From assembly GCF_900105885.1 (NCBI RefSeq), contig NZ_LT629780.1:2542001-2606000 (forward strand): a stretch of 64,000 nt of DNA. The letters are read 5' to 3'. Made by a program: the position numbers and the translations under genes. Below the pieces are notes generated by a model that did not search any database, had not been told where the DNA came from, and saw only the letters and a program-made list of their open reading frames with translations. This document shows, one piece after another, positions 22,212 through 31,847 of this stretch. Position 1 is the stretch's first letter; every line of letters begins with the position of its first letter. The DNA is from Pseudomonas guangdongensis (lineage in GTDB: Bacteria > Pseudomonadota > Gammaproteobacteria > Pseudomonadales > Pseudomonadaceae).

Positions 22212-23035
22212 GTGCCCGTCCGATCAGCCGCACGCTGCGCCGGCTGGTGCTGGTCGGCCTTCTGGCCGCCCCGGTGGCGCTTGCCGACGTGCCGGGCAGT
22301 ACCGATTTGGACTACCTGCCGCGCTTTGCCCGCGCCGAGATCGTCGACTACCGGGTGCAGGAGGGAGCCGAACGCATCTATCCGCAGAGCGCGATCCGCC
22401 GCATCAGCGGGCGCCTGCGCGTCGACGGCGAAATCGCCGCCGTCGGCCGGCTGAGCGTGCGCACCTACGAGCTGCCGGCCGGCCACTCCAGTGCCGAGGC
22501 CTTCGCCCAGGCGCGGCGGACGCTGCTCGCCGGCGGCGCGCAGGCCCTGCACTGGTGCGAAGGGCGCGAGTGCGGCGGCAGCAGCCTGTGGGCCAACAAT
22601 GTGTTCGGCAACGCCCGCCTGTATGGGCCGGACGAGCAGCAGGCCTACCTGTTGCTGCAGCTCGCCGCGCCGCGCCAGGACACGCTGCTGGCACTGTACG
22701 CGATCACCCGCGGCAACCGGCGCAGCTACCTGCATGTGGAAACCCTGGAGGCTGCGCAGCCCCTGGGCAACCACCTGCCCAACGCCGAAACCCTGCTGCG
22801 CCAGCTCAAGGATACCGGCGTGCTGGAGCTGGGCGGCGTGCCGGCCGAGCCGGCCGATCCCTGGCTGGCCCTGTTGGCCCGCGCCCTGCGTCTGGACACC
22901 GGGCTGCGCGTGCTGCTCGGCGGGCCGACCGCGGCCGACTGGCGCGAGGCGCTGATCGCCCGCGGCACGCAGGCCGCGCGACTGGAAAGTGCGCCAGGTG
23001 AGACGGCGGGCCTGCATGTCGAGTGGTTACGCTGA
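22208..23035 (+). CDS. DUF4892 exported protein
   Basis: This 275-residue protein has a signal peptide (RRLVLVGLLAAPVALA, cut near DVPGS) and the conserved segments LPRFARAEIVDYRVQ and ERIYPQSAIRRISGRLRV typical of the DUF4892 family. It uses a GTG start inside the stop of the small frame above. A conserved pair of cysteines (HWCEGRECGGSSLWANNVF) may form a periplasmic disulfide. Function unknown; outer-membrane or periplasmic location inferred. Confidence 0.85.
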   Translation: MSARPISRTLRRLVLVGLLAAPVALADVPGSTDLDYLPRFARAEIVDYRVQEGAERIYPQSAIRRISGRLRVDGEIAAVGRLSVRTYELPAGHSSAEAFAQARRTLLAGGAQALHWCEGRECGGSSLWANNVFGNARLYGPDEQQAYLLLQLAAPRQDTLLALYAITRGNRRSYLHVETLEAAQPLGNHLPNAETLLRQLKDTGVLELGGVPAEPADPWLALLARALRLDTGLRVLLGGPTAADWREALIARGTQAARLESAPGETAGLHVEWLR

Positions 23036-23086
23036 TAGGCTGTCGCCGTTCGCCGCGCAGCGGCACTGTCTGCTGGAAGCTTCTCC

Positions 23087-24154
23087 ATGATTGAACACGA
23101 CCGTCTGCTGGTGCAGATCCTCATGATCGGCTTGCTCGGCGCCTGCCTGTGGGTGCTGGCGCCGTTCTGGTCGGCGCTGTTCTGGGCCGCCGTCCTGGCC
23201 TTCGCCAGTTGGCCGCTGATGCGCGGCCTGACCCGCCTGCTCGGCGACCGCCCGGCGACCGCCGCAGGCCTGCTGACCCTCGGCTGGATGCTGCTGGTCG
23301 CCGTGCCGCTGGTCTGGCTCGGCTTCAACCTGGCCGACCATCTGCGCCAGGCGCTGGCCCTGTTCAAGGACATGCAGGTGGCCGGGCTACCGCCGGCGCC
23401 GGAGTGGATGGCCGGCCTGCCGCTGGTCGGGCCGAGTCTGGTGGAGGCCTGGGAGACGCTCGACCAGCAGGGCAGCGCGTTGCTGGCCAGCATCAAGCCT
23501 TATCTGGGCGAGGTCGGCAACTGGCTGCTGGCGCGCAGCGCGCGGATCGGCGGCGGGGTGCTGGAGTTGGCCCTGAGTCTGGTACTGGTGTTCTTCTTCT
23601 ACCGCGACGGGCCGCGTCTGGCCGAATACGCCCTGAGCCTGCTGGAGCGCCTGCTCGGCAATCGCGCCGAGCACTACCTGGAACTGGTCGCCGGCACCGT
23701 GCAGCGGGTGGTCAACGGGGTGATCGGCACGGCGGCGGCGCAGGCCGCGCTGGCCTTCATCGGCTTCATGATCGCCGGGGTGCCCGGTGCCCTGGTGCTG
23801 GGCCTGCTCACCTTCGTGCTCAGCCTGATCCCGATGGGCCCGCCGCTGGTGTGGATCCCGGCCAGCGCCTGGCTGTTCTGGCAGGGCAGCTACGGCATGG
23901 GGCTGTTCCTCGCGGTGTGGGGGCTGGTGGTGATCAGCGGCGTGGACAACGTGCTCAAGCCCTACCTGATCAGCCGCGGCGGCAACCTGCCGCTGGTGGT
24001 GGTGCTGCTCGGGGTGTTCGGTGGCATCCTGGCCTTCGGCTTCATGGGCCTGTTCCTCGGCCCGACCCTGCTGGCGGTGGCCTACAGCCTGATCGGCGAC
24101 TGGATCGCCCACCAGCCGCGCATCCAGCGTCCGCCCGCGCCGCCGCATTCCTGA
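23087..24154 (+). CDS. AI-2E family transporter (YdiK-like permease)
   Basis: This 355-residue inner-membrane protein has about eight helices and the family hallmarks LVFFFYRDG before the central loop and GPPLVWIPA and DNVLKPYLISRGG in the second half. Members are exporters or permeases of varied substrates; the AI-2 name comes from E. coli TqsA and should not be taken literally. It is 51 bp downstream of the DUF4892 gene and likely in the same operon. Confidence 0.92.
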   Translation: MIEHDRLLVQILMIGLLGACLWVLAPFWSALFWAAVLAFASWPLMRGLTRLLGDRPATAAGLLTLGWMLLVAVPLVWLGFNLADHLRQALALFKDMQVAGLPPAPEWMAGLPLVGPSLVEAWETLDQQGSALLASIKPYLGEVGNWLLARSARIGGGVLELALSLVLVFFFYRDGPRLAEYALSLLERLLGNRAEHYLELVAGTVQRVVNGVIGTAAAQAALAFIGFMIAGVPGALVLGLLTFVLSLIPMGPPLVWIPASAWLFWQGSYGMGLFLAVWGLVVISGVDNVLKPYLISRGGNLPLVVVLLGVFGGILAFGFMGLFLGPTLLAVAYSLIGDWIAHQPRIQRPPAPPHS

Positions 24155-24291
24155 GCGGCGCTTCACGCTTTGCCGCGCAGGCGGTGGCTGGCGCTGCCGG
24201 CGCGGCGCGGCTGCCGCTACACTGCGCGCCGCACCCCGCCTGCGGGCCGCGCGTGCGATCTTCCTTCGCCACCCATTCAAGAGTTCGAACG

Positions 24292-25773
24292 ATGAAAAAG
24301 ACAGGGATTGCCTTGGGCGTACTGCTGGCTGCCGGTGCGGTCTGCACCGGCGGCGCCTGGTACACCGCCGGCCAGCTCGAAGGCGCGCTGCAGGGCGCGA
24401 TCAGCGAGGGCAACCGGCAACTGCAGACTTCCATGCCCGGCAGTGGCCTGGCGCTGGAGCTGGTGTCGCTGGAGCGCGGGCTGTTCTCCAGTACCGCGCG
24501 TTACCGGCTGCGTCTCGACAAACCCGGCGACGAGGAGCCGGCCGCCGAGCTGCGCTTCGTCGACCACATCGAGCATGGCCCGCTGCCGCTGTCGCGCCTG
24601 GCTTCCCTGCGCTGGCTGCCGGTGATGGCGACCAGCCGCGTCGAACTGGAGCGCAATGCCGACGTCGAGCCCTGGTTCGCCGCCGCCGGCGCCGCGGTGC
24701 CGCTGCGCGGGACGTTCGCCATCGGCTATGGCGGTGGCGTCGACGGCCAGTTGCAGCTGGCCCCGCTGCAGGTGGTTGCCGAGGGCGAGAAGCTCGATTT
24801 TTCCGGTCTGGATCTGGATCTCGCGGTCGGCGCCGATGCCAAGGATATCCGCCTGAGCGGGGCGGTCGAGCGCCTCAGCCTCGACCTGCAGCATGAGCGC
24901 GGTCCGGTGCGGATCAGCCTGAATGGGCTGAGCCTGGACAGCGAGCGCAGCCGCGGGCGCTCCACCCTGTACATGGGCGAGAGCCGGCTGGCGCTGGCCA
25001 GCAGCGAGATCCGTCTCGCCGACCAGCCGCCGCTGCTGATCCGCGATCTGGTGCAGAGCGACAGTCTGCACGAGCAGGGCGAGCGCATCGCCGCCAGTCT
25101 GGCCTACGACGTCGGCGGCCTCAGCTACGACGGCCACGAGCTGGGTTCCGCCCGCCTGCAACTGAGCCTGGGCAACCTCGACATGACGGCGCTGCGCCAG
25201 CTCAGCGAGCTGTACACCCGCTACGCGATGCGCCTGCAGGGCGAGGACGATTTCGAGCTGTCCGCCGAGGAGGAAACCCGGCTGCGCGACGCCCTGCTGC
25301 AGCTGCTGGCCGGTCAGCCGCGCCTGGCGCTCGACGAGTGGCGGGTGAAGACCGCCAGCGGCGAGAGCCGTTTCACCCTGCAGCTCGACCTCGACCGGCC
25401 GCAGCAACTGGAGGCCTCGCCCGACGCCCTGGCGCGCCAGCTGATCCAGCGCCTGCAGGCCAGCCTGGTGGTGGGCAAGCCGATGATCCGCGACCTGCTG
25501 ATGCTGCAGGCGGTCTTCGATCCGCAGGCCGACCGTGCCGCGCTGAGCCAGGAGGCCGAGCAGGCCGCGCAGATGGCCGGGGAGATGGCCAGCGGCCTGC
25601 AGCTCGCCCGCCTGGAGGGCGAGAACATCGTCGCCCGCCTCGATTACCGGGACGGTCAGGTGGAGTTCAACGGCGTAAGCATGCCGGTCGAGCAGTTCGC
25701 CGCACAGATGATGGGCATGGCCGCGCTCGGCGGCGATGCCTTCGGCAGCCAGCCCGGCGCGCTGCAGGAGTAA
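24292..25773 (+). CDS. YdgA-like DUF945 protein
   Basis: This 493-residue protein has an N-terminal signal or anchor (MKKTGIALGVLLAAGAVCTGGAWYTAG) followed by a long, beta-rich periplasmic region. The pattern GLALELVSLERGLFSSTARYRL and the repeated KPLxxRxxL-like segments fit the YdgA/DUF945 family. The start at 24292 follows AAGAG about eight bases upstream. The role in E. coli is poorly defined (envelope). It ends the gpsA-to-DUF945 gene run and converges with the patatin gene 14 bp further on. Confidence 0.87.
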   Translation: MKKTGIALGVLLAAGAVCTGGAWYTAGQLEGALQGAISEGNRQLQTSMPGSGLALELVSLERGLFSSTARYRLRLDKPGDEEPAAELRFVDHIEHGPLPLSRLASLRWLPVMATSRVELERNADVEPWFAAAGAAVPLRGTFAIGYGGGVDGQLQLAPLQVVAEGEKLDFSGLDLDLAVGADAKDIRLSGAVERLSLDLQHERGPVRISLNGLSLDSERSRGRSTLYMGESRLALASSEIRLADQPPLLIRDLVQSDSLHEQGERIAASLAYDVGGLSYDGHELGSARLQLSLGNLDMTALRQLSELYTRYAMRLQGEDDFELSAEEETRLRDALLQLLAGQPRLALDEWRVKTASGESRFTLQLDLDRPQQLEASPDALARQLIQRLQASLVVGKPMIRDLLMLQAVFDPQADRAALSQEAEQAAQMAGEMASGLQLARLEGENIVARLDYRDGQVEFNGVSMPVEQFAAQMMGMAALGGDAFGSQPGALQE

Positions 25774-25787
25774 TCCGCCGCGCCGCG

Positions 25788-26780
25788 TCAGCCGATGTGC
25801 GGGTGATCGTGTTCGTAGCGATCCAGCACATCGCTGGCGATCAGCCGGCCCAGGGCGATCAGCTCCGGCGCCTTGTGGAAGTCGAAGAAGCGGCTGACCC
25901 GCTTGGGCACGTTGATCAGGATGTCCGGCGGATAGCCGGCGATCTTGTACTGGGCCAGGGAGTTCTGCACCACCTCCAGACTCTGGTTGATCAGTTCGAG
26001 CAGGCTGTCCGGCGCCTCGTTCTCCACCACGTGCATGTGGCTGGCCTTGGCGGCGGCGACCCCGCGCGAGGAGCCTGCGCTGCCTTCGCCTTCCGGCGGC
26101 GTCAGCAGCGCGGGCAGCTCCTGGGGATGCTGGCGGCGGAAGGGCAGGTGCGCGCCCAGGGCGTCGATCATCTGGTCGAAGCGGTGCTTGAGCGCCTGTG
26201 GCCGCTCGATCACCGGCAACTGGTACTGCAGCTGGTTGCTGGCGTTGACGTTGACCGCGACGATCAGGTCGCAGCGGCTGGCTACCACCGGCACGATCGG
26301 GATCGGGTTGAGCAGGCCGCCATCCACCAGCACCCGCGAGCCCTGGATCACCGGGGTGAACAGGCTGGGAATCGCCGCCGAGGCGCGCATCGCCTGGTGC
26401 AGGCAGCCTTCCTGGAACCACACCTCCTGCTGGTTGGTCAGGTCGGTGGCCACGGCGGTGTAGGGGATCGGCAGGTCCTCGATGTCGATCTCGCCGATGA
26501 ACTGGCGAATCCGCCCGAACACCCGCTCGCCGCGGATGGCGCCGAGCGAGAAGCTGACGTCCAGCAGACGCAGCACGTCCAGATAGTCGAGGGTTTCCAC
26601 CCAGCGCCGGTACACCGGCAGCTTGCCGGCGGCGTAGATGCCGCCGACTACCGCGCCCATCGAGCTGCCGGCGATGCAGGCGATCTGATAGCCGCGCGCT
26701 TCCAGTTCCTCGATCACCCCGATGTGGGCATAGCCCCGGGCGCCGCCGGAGCCGAGCACCAGTGCGACACGCTTGCCCAT
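25788..26780 (-). CDS. Patatin-like phospholipase (RssA/NTE type)
   Basis: This 330-residue serine acyl hydrolase has the glycine-rich oxyanion loop [12 protein letters not shown], the nucleophile motif GSSMG (Ser40) and the dyad Asp in [10 protein letters not shown]. There is no signal peptide, so it is cytoplasmic or peripheral. The start [13 protein letters not shown] was chosen because the family motif begins directly there; the open frame continues upstream but overlaps the divergent selD promoter region. Substrate unknown; family members cleave phospholipid acyl esters. Confidence 0.92.
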   Translation of the reverse strand: MGKRVALVLGSGGARGYAHIGVIEELEARGYQIACIAGSSMGAVVGGIYAAGKLPVYRRWVETLDYLDVLRLLDVSFSLGAIRGERVFGRIRQFIGEIDIEDLPIPYTAVATDLTNQQEVWFQEGCLHQAMRASAAIPSLFTPVIQGSRVLVDGGLLNPIPIVPVVASRCDLIVAVNVNASNQLQYQLPVIERPQALKHRFDQMIDALGAHLPFRRQHPQELPALLTPPEGEGSAGSSRGVAAAKASHMHVVENEAPDSLLELINQSLEVVQNSLAQYKIAGYPPDILINVPKRVSRFFDFHKAPELIALGRLIASDVLDRYEHDHPHIG

Positions 26781-26941
26781 GTTGCAATCCCCCGCTGTGC
26801 CGTCGACCGCTGGCCTGCGACCCCATGTACAGGCCGGTCGAGCATGGCGCTTGTGGGTTTCAGTATGGGTGCTGCCGAGCGGGCTGCGCCAGGGCTTTGC
26901 TAGAATCGCCGCCATCGCGCATCTGCCCCCGGAGACCATGC

Positions 26942-27988
26942 ATGACCGCCCCCCGCAGCGAACCCATCCGCCTCACCCAGTACAGCCACGGCGCCGGCTG
27001 CGGCTGCAAGATTTCCCCCAAGGTGCTGGAGGTGATCCTCGCCGGCAGCGGCGCGCAGAACCTCGACCCGAAGCTGTGGGTCGGCAACGCCTCGCGCGAC
27101 GACGCGGCGGTCTACGCCATCGACGAGGAGCGCGGGGTGGTGTCCACCACCGACTTCTTCATGCCCATCGTCGACGATCCCTTCGACTTCGGCCGCATCG
27201 CCGCGACCAACGCGATCAGCGACATCTACGCCATGGGCGGCGACCCGCTGATGGCCATAGCCATTCTCGGCTGGCCGGTCAATGTGCTGGCCCCGGAAGT
27301 GGCCCGCGAGGTGATCCGCGGCGGCCGCGCGGTGTGCGACGCCGCCGGCATCCCGCTGGCCGGCGGGCACTCCATCGACGCCCCCGAGCCGATCTTCGGC
27401 CTGGCGGTCACCGGCCTGGTCGAGAAGCGCTTCATGAAGCGCAACGACACCGCCCGCGAAGGCTGCCGCCTGTACCTGACCAAGCCGCTGGGCATCGGCA
27501 TCCTCACCACCGCCGAGAAGCAGGGCAAGCTGCGCGCCGAGGATGTCGGTCTGGCCCGCGACTGGATGTGTACCCTGAACACCCCCGGCAGCCGCTTCGG
27601 CAAGCTGGCCGGCGTGACGGCGATGACCGACGTCACCGGCTTCGGTCTGCTCGGCCACCTGGTCGAGATGGCCGACGGCAGCGGCCTGAGCGCGCGCATC
27701 GAGGCCGCTGCCGTGCCGCGCATCGCCGGCGTCGAGCATTACCTGGCCGAGGGCTGCGTACCCGGCGGCACGCTGCGCAACTTCGACAGCTACGGCCAGC
27801 GCATCGCGCCGCTGGACGCGGCGCAGAAGCAGCTGCTCTGCGATCCGCAGACCAGCGGCGGGCTGCTGGTGGCCGTCACCCCCGAGGGCGAGGCGGAGTT
27901 TCTCGCCGTGGCCGCCGAACTGGGCCTGGCGCTGGCGCCGATCGGCGCGCTGGTCGCCCGACAGAGCCACGCGGTCGAGGTGCTGTGA
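26942..27988 (+). CDS. selD: Selenide, water dikinase (selenophosphate synthetase)
   Basis: SelD makes selenophosphate from selenide and ATP. The 348-residue protein has the N-terminal catalytic segment GAGCGCK (Cys20, Cys22, Lys23) with Cys rather than selenocysteine, ATP-binding DDAAVY and TDFFMP motifs and [18 protein letters not shown] -10-like hexamer lies at 26901-26906. The stop overlaps the mnmH start by one base (TGATG), so selenophosphate is probably used for tRNA 2-selenouridine. No selA/selB is in the window. Confidence 0.97.
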   Translation: MTAPRSEPIRLTQYSHGAGCGCKISPKVLEVILAGSGAQNLDPKLWVGNASRDDAAVYAIDEERGVVSTTDFFMPIVDDPFDFGRIAATNAISDIYAMGGDPLMAIAILGWPVNVLAPEVAREVIRGGRAVCDAAGIPLAGGHSIDAPEPIFGLAVTGLVEKRFMKRNDTAREGCRLYLTKPLGIGILTTAEKQGKLRAEDVGLARDWMCTLNTPGSRFGKLAGVTAMTDVTGFGLLGHLVEMADGSGLSARIEAAAVPRIAGVEHYLAEGCVPGGTLRNFDSYGQRIAPLDAAQKQLLCDPQTSGGLLVAVTPEGEAEFLAVAAELGLALAPIGALVARQSHAVEVL

Positions 27989-29088
27989 TGCGCGACAACA
28001 GTGCCGACTACCGCGATATCTTCCTCAACGACCGGCCGCTGATGGATGTGCGCGCCCCGGTGGAGTTCCTCAAGGGCGCCTTCCCGCAGGCCCTCAATCG
28101 GCCGCTGATGAACGACATCGAGCGTCAGAAGGTGGGCACCTGCTACAAGCAGCAGGGCCAGGACGCGGCCATCGCCCTGGGTCACCAGCTGGTCGGCGGC
28201 ACGGTCAAGGCCGAGCGCATCGCCGCCTGGGCCGAGTTCGCCCGCGCAAATCCCGACGGCTACCTGTACTGCTTCCGCGGCGGCCTGCGCTCGCAGATCA
28301 CCCAGCAGTGGCTCGCTGCGGAGGCTGGCATCGCCTACCCGCGGGTGCTCGGCGGCTATAAGGCGCTGCGCGGCTTCCTGATCGACACCACCGAGGCGGC
28401 CGTGGCCGAGTGCGATTTCGTGCTGGTCGGCGGCCTGACCGGCACCGGCAAGACCGAGGTGCTGGCGCAGCTGGACAACGCCCTCGACCTGGAGGGACAC
28501 GCCAACCACCGTGGTTCCAGCTTCGGCAAGCACGCCACCCCGCAGCCGGCGCAGATCGACTTCGAGAACGCCCTGGCCATCGACCTGCTGAAGAAGCGCG
28601 CCGCCGGCCATGAGCAGTTCGTCGTCGAGGACGAGGGACGCATCGTCGGCAGCTGTTCGCTGCCGCTGAGCCTCCATCAGGGCATGCAGCGCTACCCGAT
28701 GGTCTGGCTGGAAGACAGCTTCGCCGGACGCGTGGAGCGCATCCTCGGCGACTATGTGATCGACCTGAGCGCCGAGTTCGTCGCCCTGCACGGCGCCGAG
28801 CAGGGGCAGATCGCCTTCGCCGAGCGCCTGCGCCAGAGCCTGAGGAACATCCTCAAGCGCCTCGGTGGCGAGCGCTACCAGCGTCTGGCGGCGATCATGG
28901 ACGCGGCCCTGGCCGAGCAGCAGCGCAGCGGCGCGGTGGATCTGCACCGCGGCTGGATCGAGGCCCTGCTCGGCGAGTACTACGATCCGATGTACGCCTA
29001 CCAGCGCGCGAGCAAGGCGCCGCGCATCGAGTTCAGCGGCGAGCGCCAGGCGGTGGTGGAGTACCTGCGCGAGCGCGCACGGCGCTGA
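27988..29088 (+). CDS. mnmH: tRNA 2-selenouridine synthase
   Basis: MnmH (SelU/YbbB) replaces sulfur by selenium at the wobble 2-thiouridine of certain tRNAs, via a geranylated intermediate. The 366-residue protein has an N-terminal rhodanese domain with the catalytic cysteine in [10 protein letters not shown] (Cys95) and a C-terminal P-loop domain with GLTGTGKTE (about residues 149-157). It is coupled to selD, its selenophosphate supplier. Confidence 0.96.
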   Translation: MRDNSADYRDIFLNDRPLMDVRAPVEFLKGAFPQALNRPLMNDIERQKVGTCYKQQGQDAAIALGHQLVGGTVKAERIAAWAEFARANPDGYLYCFRGGLRSQITQQWLAAEAGIAYPRVLGGYKALRGFLIDTTEAAVAECDFVLVGGLTGTGKTEVLAQLDNALDLEGHANHRGSSFGKHATPQPAQIDFENALAIDLLKKRAAGHEQFVVEDEGRIVGSCSLPLSLHQGMQRYPMVWLEDSFAGRVERILGDYVIDLSAEFVALHGAEQGQIAFAERLRQSLRNILKRLGGERYQRLAAIMDAALAEQQRSGAVDLHRGWIEALLGEYYDPMYAYQRASKAPRIEFSGERQAVVEYLRERARR

Positions 29089-29136
29089 ACCGCGGCGCCG
29101 GGCGGCGCGTGGATTTTTCCGACGGAGGATGCATCG

Positions 29137-29415
29137 ATGAAGACCTGGACCCTGTTGCCGCTGCTGGTCGTGCTGCTGGCCGGCTGCGCCGGCAAGACGC
29201 TGCACCGCGCGGACTGCGCGGCGCAGCTGGACGCCGCCTGGCGCGAGCTGGACATCGCCAAGGCGGAAGGTTTCGCCGGCACGGTCAGCTACTCCAAGGC
29301 GCTGGCGCTGCTCACCGCGGCCAAGACCCAGCAGCAGGTGGAGGCCTACTCCGGCTGTCTGCGCCGCGCCGAGCGCGCCCGCTTCTACATCCGCGAGTCG
29401 CGCGCCGGCCGCTGA
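29137..29415 (+). CDS. Small predicted lipoprotein
   Basis: This 92-residue protein has a lipoprotein signal (MKTWTLLPLLVVLLAGC, Cys17). The mature part is helical with two further cysteines (ADCAAQ, SGCLRR) that could pair. ACGGAGG lies about ten bases before the ATG. It follows mnmH by 48 bp. I do not recognise the family with confidence. Outer-membrane lipoprotein location is inferred from Ala at +2. Confidence 0.8.
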   Translation: MKTWTLLPLLVVLLAGCAGKTLHRADCAAQLDAAWRELDIAKAEGFAGTVSYSKALALLTAAKTQQQVEAYSGCLRRAERARFYIRESRAGR

Positions 29416-29481
29416 TGCCCATCCCGGCCCCGTCGCCACGGCGGAGTCGGGCGTGTTCCGTTTCCCTGCAAGGAAGGCTGC

Positions 29482-30372
29482 ATGCTTGCCGAATTGTTCG
29501 CCGTGATGGCGCCGGTCCTGATCGTCGCCGGCATCGGCTATGGCTGGGCCCGTTCCGGGCAACCCTATCCCACCGACTTCGTCGCGCGTCTGGTGCTCAA
29601 TATCGGCACGCCCTGCCTGGTGCTGTCCACCCTCAGCCGCACTGAGGTGGACATCCAGGCCTTCGGCCAGATGGCGCTGGCCTGTGTGGCGGTGACGCTG
29701 TGCATGGGCCTGATCGGCCTGCTGCTCAGCCGCCTGGCCGGCTACGACTGGAAGGTGCTGGTGCCGGCCTATCTGTTCCCCAACACCGGCAACATGGGCC
29801 TGCCGATCAGCCTGTATGCCTTCGGCGAGGCCGGTCTGGCACTGGGGGTGGCCTTCTTCCTGATGCTCTCGGTGGGGCACTTCACCCTCGGCATGCTGCT
29901 CTCCGGCGCCGAACGCTCGTGGCGCCGCCTGCTGGTCAATCCGATCATCCTCAGCCTGTGCGCGGCGCTGCTGGTGATGCTGCTGGAGCTGCAACTGCCG
30001 CGCTGGCTGGCCAATACCGTCAACCTGCTGGGCGGGCTGTCGATTCCGATGATGCTGGTGACCCTGGGCGTGTCGCTGGCCAGCATCCGCCTGCGTCACG
30101 TCGGTGCGGGGGTTCTGCTGGGCGCGTTGCGGATTCTCTGCGGTGCGGCCATCGGCTGGGCGGTAGCGGTGGCGCTGGATCTGCCGCTGCTGGCGCAGGG
30201 CGTGCTGGTGCTGCAGTCGGCGATGCCGGTGGCGGTGTTCAACTACCTGTTCGCGGTACGCGCCAACCGCTCGCCGGAGGCGGTGGCGAGTCTGGTCATG
30301 TGCTCGACCCTGCTGTCGTTCGTGCTGTTGCCGCTGTTGCTGGCCTGGTGGCTGCCGGCGGTGGGACGCTGA
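29482..30372 (+). CDS. AEC-family auxin efflux-type carrier
   Basis: This 296-residue inner-membrane protein has about ten hydrophobic helices. Motifs PNTGNMGLPISLYAFGEAGLALGVAFF and LGGLSIPMMLVTLGVSLA are diagnostic of the AEC (auxin efflux carrier/malonate permease-like) family. AAGGAAGGC precedes the ATG. Substrate unknown; bacterial members carry organic acids. It converges on a small minus-strand frame that ends 7 bp after its stop. Confidence 0.92.
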   Translation: MLAELFAVMAPVLIVAGIGYGWARSGQPYPTDFVARLVLNIGTPCLVLSTLSRTEVDIQAFGQMALACVAVTLCMGLIGLLLSRLAGYDWKVLVPAYLFPNTGNMGLPISLYAFGEAGLALGVAFFLMLSVGHFTLGMLLSGAERSWRRLLVNPIILSLCAALLVMLLELQLPRWLANTVNLLGGLSIPMMLVTLGVSLASIRLRHVGAGVLLGALRILCGAAIGWAVAVALDLPLLAQGVLVLQSAMPVAVFNYLFAVRANRSPEAVASLVMCSTLLSFVLLPLLLAWWLPAVGR

Positions 30373-30378
30373 GGCGTC

Positions 30379-30477
30379 TCAGTTGACCAGTCGGGTCAGG
30401 TTGGGCAGTACCAGCAGCAGGGTGATGGCGAAGATCGCCAAGGCGGCTTGCCGCCATTTCGCTTTGAATTTGAGCAT
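30379..30477 (-). CDS. 32-residue single-helix membrane peptide
   Basis: A small frame of 32 codons encodes a basic N-terminus (MLKFKAKWRQAA) followed by one hydrophobic helix (LAIFAITLLLVLP) and a short polar tail. AAAAGG stands about eight bases before the ATG, and an AACAACAA motif directly precedes that ribosome site. The topology (positive-inside rule, one helix) and proper translation signals argue that it is real. I know of no named homologue. It lies tail to tail with the AEC carrier. Confidence 0.55.
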   Translation of the reverse strand: MLKFKAKWRQAALAIFAITLLLVLPNLTRLVN

Positions 30478-30805
30478 TGCCTGGGCCTTTTATTGTTGTT
30501 GCCGGGGGCTGTGCCGGAAGATCGCCTGCAATCCGCCCTCGTTTGGCGGCGCATGGTAGCAAAGGTGGTTCGATTAACCATCTACTGGCTGTCGCTTACT
30601 CTAGATGGCTTTGCCGGCGCGGGCATGGGCGTTTGTGCTGCAAGAGATGTACGGCGGTCCGGGGTGGCTCCGGCGGCGCGGTCTGGTGACGGCCTGGGCC
30701 CGGTGCAGAGCGGGCGGGGCATCCGTCCGGGTGCCGTGCCGTTAATCGGCTGGCCTGTGGCAGGGGGAAGGTGTGGCGGCCTTCCCCCTGAATATGGCCC
30801 GGGGC
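30478..30805. other. Gap without a recognised gene
   Basis: This 328-bp stretch holds the leader of the 32-residue peptide at its left end and a perfect 11-bp stem-loop at 30761-30790 (CAGGGGGAAGG/CCTTCCCCCTG) just beyond the stop of the TorF-like gene, probably that gene's transcript end although no U run follows. No further coding frame with a ribosome site was seen. Confidence 0.6.
30486..30500 (-). promoter_or_regulatory. CA-rich motif at a ribosome binding site
   Basis: On the minus strand AACAACAA (30493-30500) runs into TAAAAGG (ending at 30486), the ribosome site of the 32-residue peptide. AANAANAA next to a Shine-Dalgarno is the catabolite-activity motif bound by Hfq with Crc in pseudomonads. 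Function is inferred from pattern and position. Confidence 0.5.
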
Positions 30806-31534
30806 TTACAGGGTCTTGCTGACCGAGACGGTGAAGTTGGCGTCGCAGAAGTCCTTCTTGCCGGCGAAGGCGGCGCAGTCGCTGCCCTTGAGGTCGGTGT
30901 CGCTGTAGGTCAGGCCGACGTCGAGACCGGCGAGGGTCTTGCTCAGACCGATCGACCAGTCGTTGTAGGAGTCCTCGTTGCCGAAGGTGGGGTCCTTGAA
31001 GTCGTAGTTGCCGTAGTGCAGGGCCAGACCGATCTCGTAGGGCAGGGTGTATTCGTAGCCTACATAGGTGTACAGGGTGCTGTCGCGGCCGGCGAGGTCG
31101 TTGGAGTAGGCCGCGCCGAGGGTCGCGCCGTAGGCCGACAGGCTGGCGTAGTACTCGCTGAAGTTCAGGTCCTCGTCGCCGTCGCCCGGGTATTCGTACT
31201 TGATCCAGCCGAGGTCGTAGGCGATGTCCTCGGTGATGTTGCTGGTGAAGCCGGCGTAGTAGTCGAGCTCCATCGAGGCCTCGCCGCCGAAGTCGACGTT
31301 GGAGGCCCAGGTGCCGATGTACAGGCCGCTCTCGTGGGCCACATCCAGCCCGCCCTGGATCGCCGGATCGCCCTGGGTCTGGGAAATGCCGCGGAAGATG
31401 TAATCGCTGGTCAGGGCGACGTTCATGCTGACGTCGAAGTTGCCGAGCGGGCTGGCCACGGTTTCGGCGGCGGCGAAGGTGCTGCAGGCGACGGCGCCGG
31501 CGGCGGAGAGGGCGAGGGTCAGTTGCTTGAGCAT
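30806..31534 (-). CDS. TorF-family putative porin
   Basis: This 242-residue outer-membrane protein has a signal peptide (MLKQLTLALSAAGAVACSTFAAA) and the family opening block NVALTSDYIFRGISQTQGDPAIQGGLD, typical of the Gcw_chp/TorF-like porins. Alternating aromatic and small residues indicate beta-strands. Four cysteines are unusual for a porin (one in the signal peptide, two near DCAAFAGKKDFCD). AAGGAG precedes the ATG. Upstream is an excellent sigma-54 promoter and an NtrC-like site, suggesting nitrogen control; relatives often sit next to glnK-amtB, which are not present here. Transported solute unknown. Confidence 0.85.
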   Translation of the reverse strand: MLKQLTLALSAAGAVACSTFAAAETVASPLGNFDVSMNVALTSDYIFRGISQTQGDPAIQGGLDVAHESGLYIGTWASNVDFGGEASMELDYYAGFTSNITEDIAYDLGWIKYEYPGDGDEDLNFSEYYASLSAYGATLGAAYSNDLAGRDSTLYTYVGYEYTLPYEIGLALHYGNYDFKDPTFGNEDSYNDWSIGLSKTLAGLDVGLTYSDTDLKGSDCAAFAGKKDFCDANFTVSVSKTL

Positions 31535-31620
31535 GGGTACTACTCCTTGTGGTGCGAGATCGGGCGGGACCTTCCCGCTGCAGGGTCATGGCCGCTGCAT
31601 TGAATGGGCGGAGTGCTCAT

Positions 31621-31636
31621 AGCATTTACCTTGCCA
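31621..31636 (-). promoter_or_regulatory. Sigma-54 promoter of the TorF-like porin gene
   Basis: On the minus strand TGGCAAGGTAAATGCT matches TGGCACGRNNNTTGCW with the invariant GG and GC exactly 10 bp apart; two mismatches elsewhere. A C precedes, as in the extended consensus. Predicted transcription start is about 31610, giving a leader of roughly 75 nt. Confidence 0.78.
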
Positions 31637-31722
31637 GTTTTTAAAAGTCCTTTTGAATCAATAGGTTGCCTGACGGTATGGGCGGCTCTGCAGCGCCGTT
31701 CGGGGCGGATGGGCGGGCGCCT

Positions 31723-31739
31723 GGCGCCACCCTGGTGCG
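31723..31739 (-). promoter_or_regulatory. NtrC-like enhancer site
   Basis: GGCGCC-ACCCT-GGTGCG resembles the NtrC palindrome TGCACC-N5-GGTGCA, with one half well kept and the other diverged. It lies about 90 bp upstream of the sigma-54 -24 element, the usual enhancer distance. Confidence 0.45.
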
Positions 31740-31847
31740 CGGGCGAGCCGTTTGCGGGCAGGCGCTGGCGCTCGCGGCGGCTATCGAGCGTCGCGGGCAT
31801 CGGCCACAATGAGCGTCCGAACGAACCCGCATGGCAGGAGTCTTGCG

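Noticed and set aside
24277..26826. 849-codon minus-strand frame over the DUF945 and patatin genes
   Set aside because: Low-complexity Gln/Ala/Arg composition opposite a real gene and out of frame with patatin.
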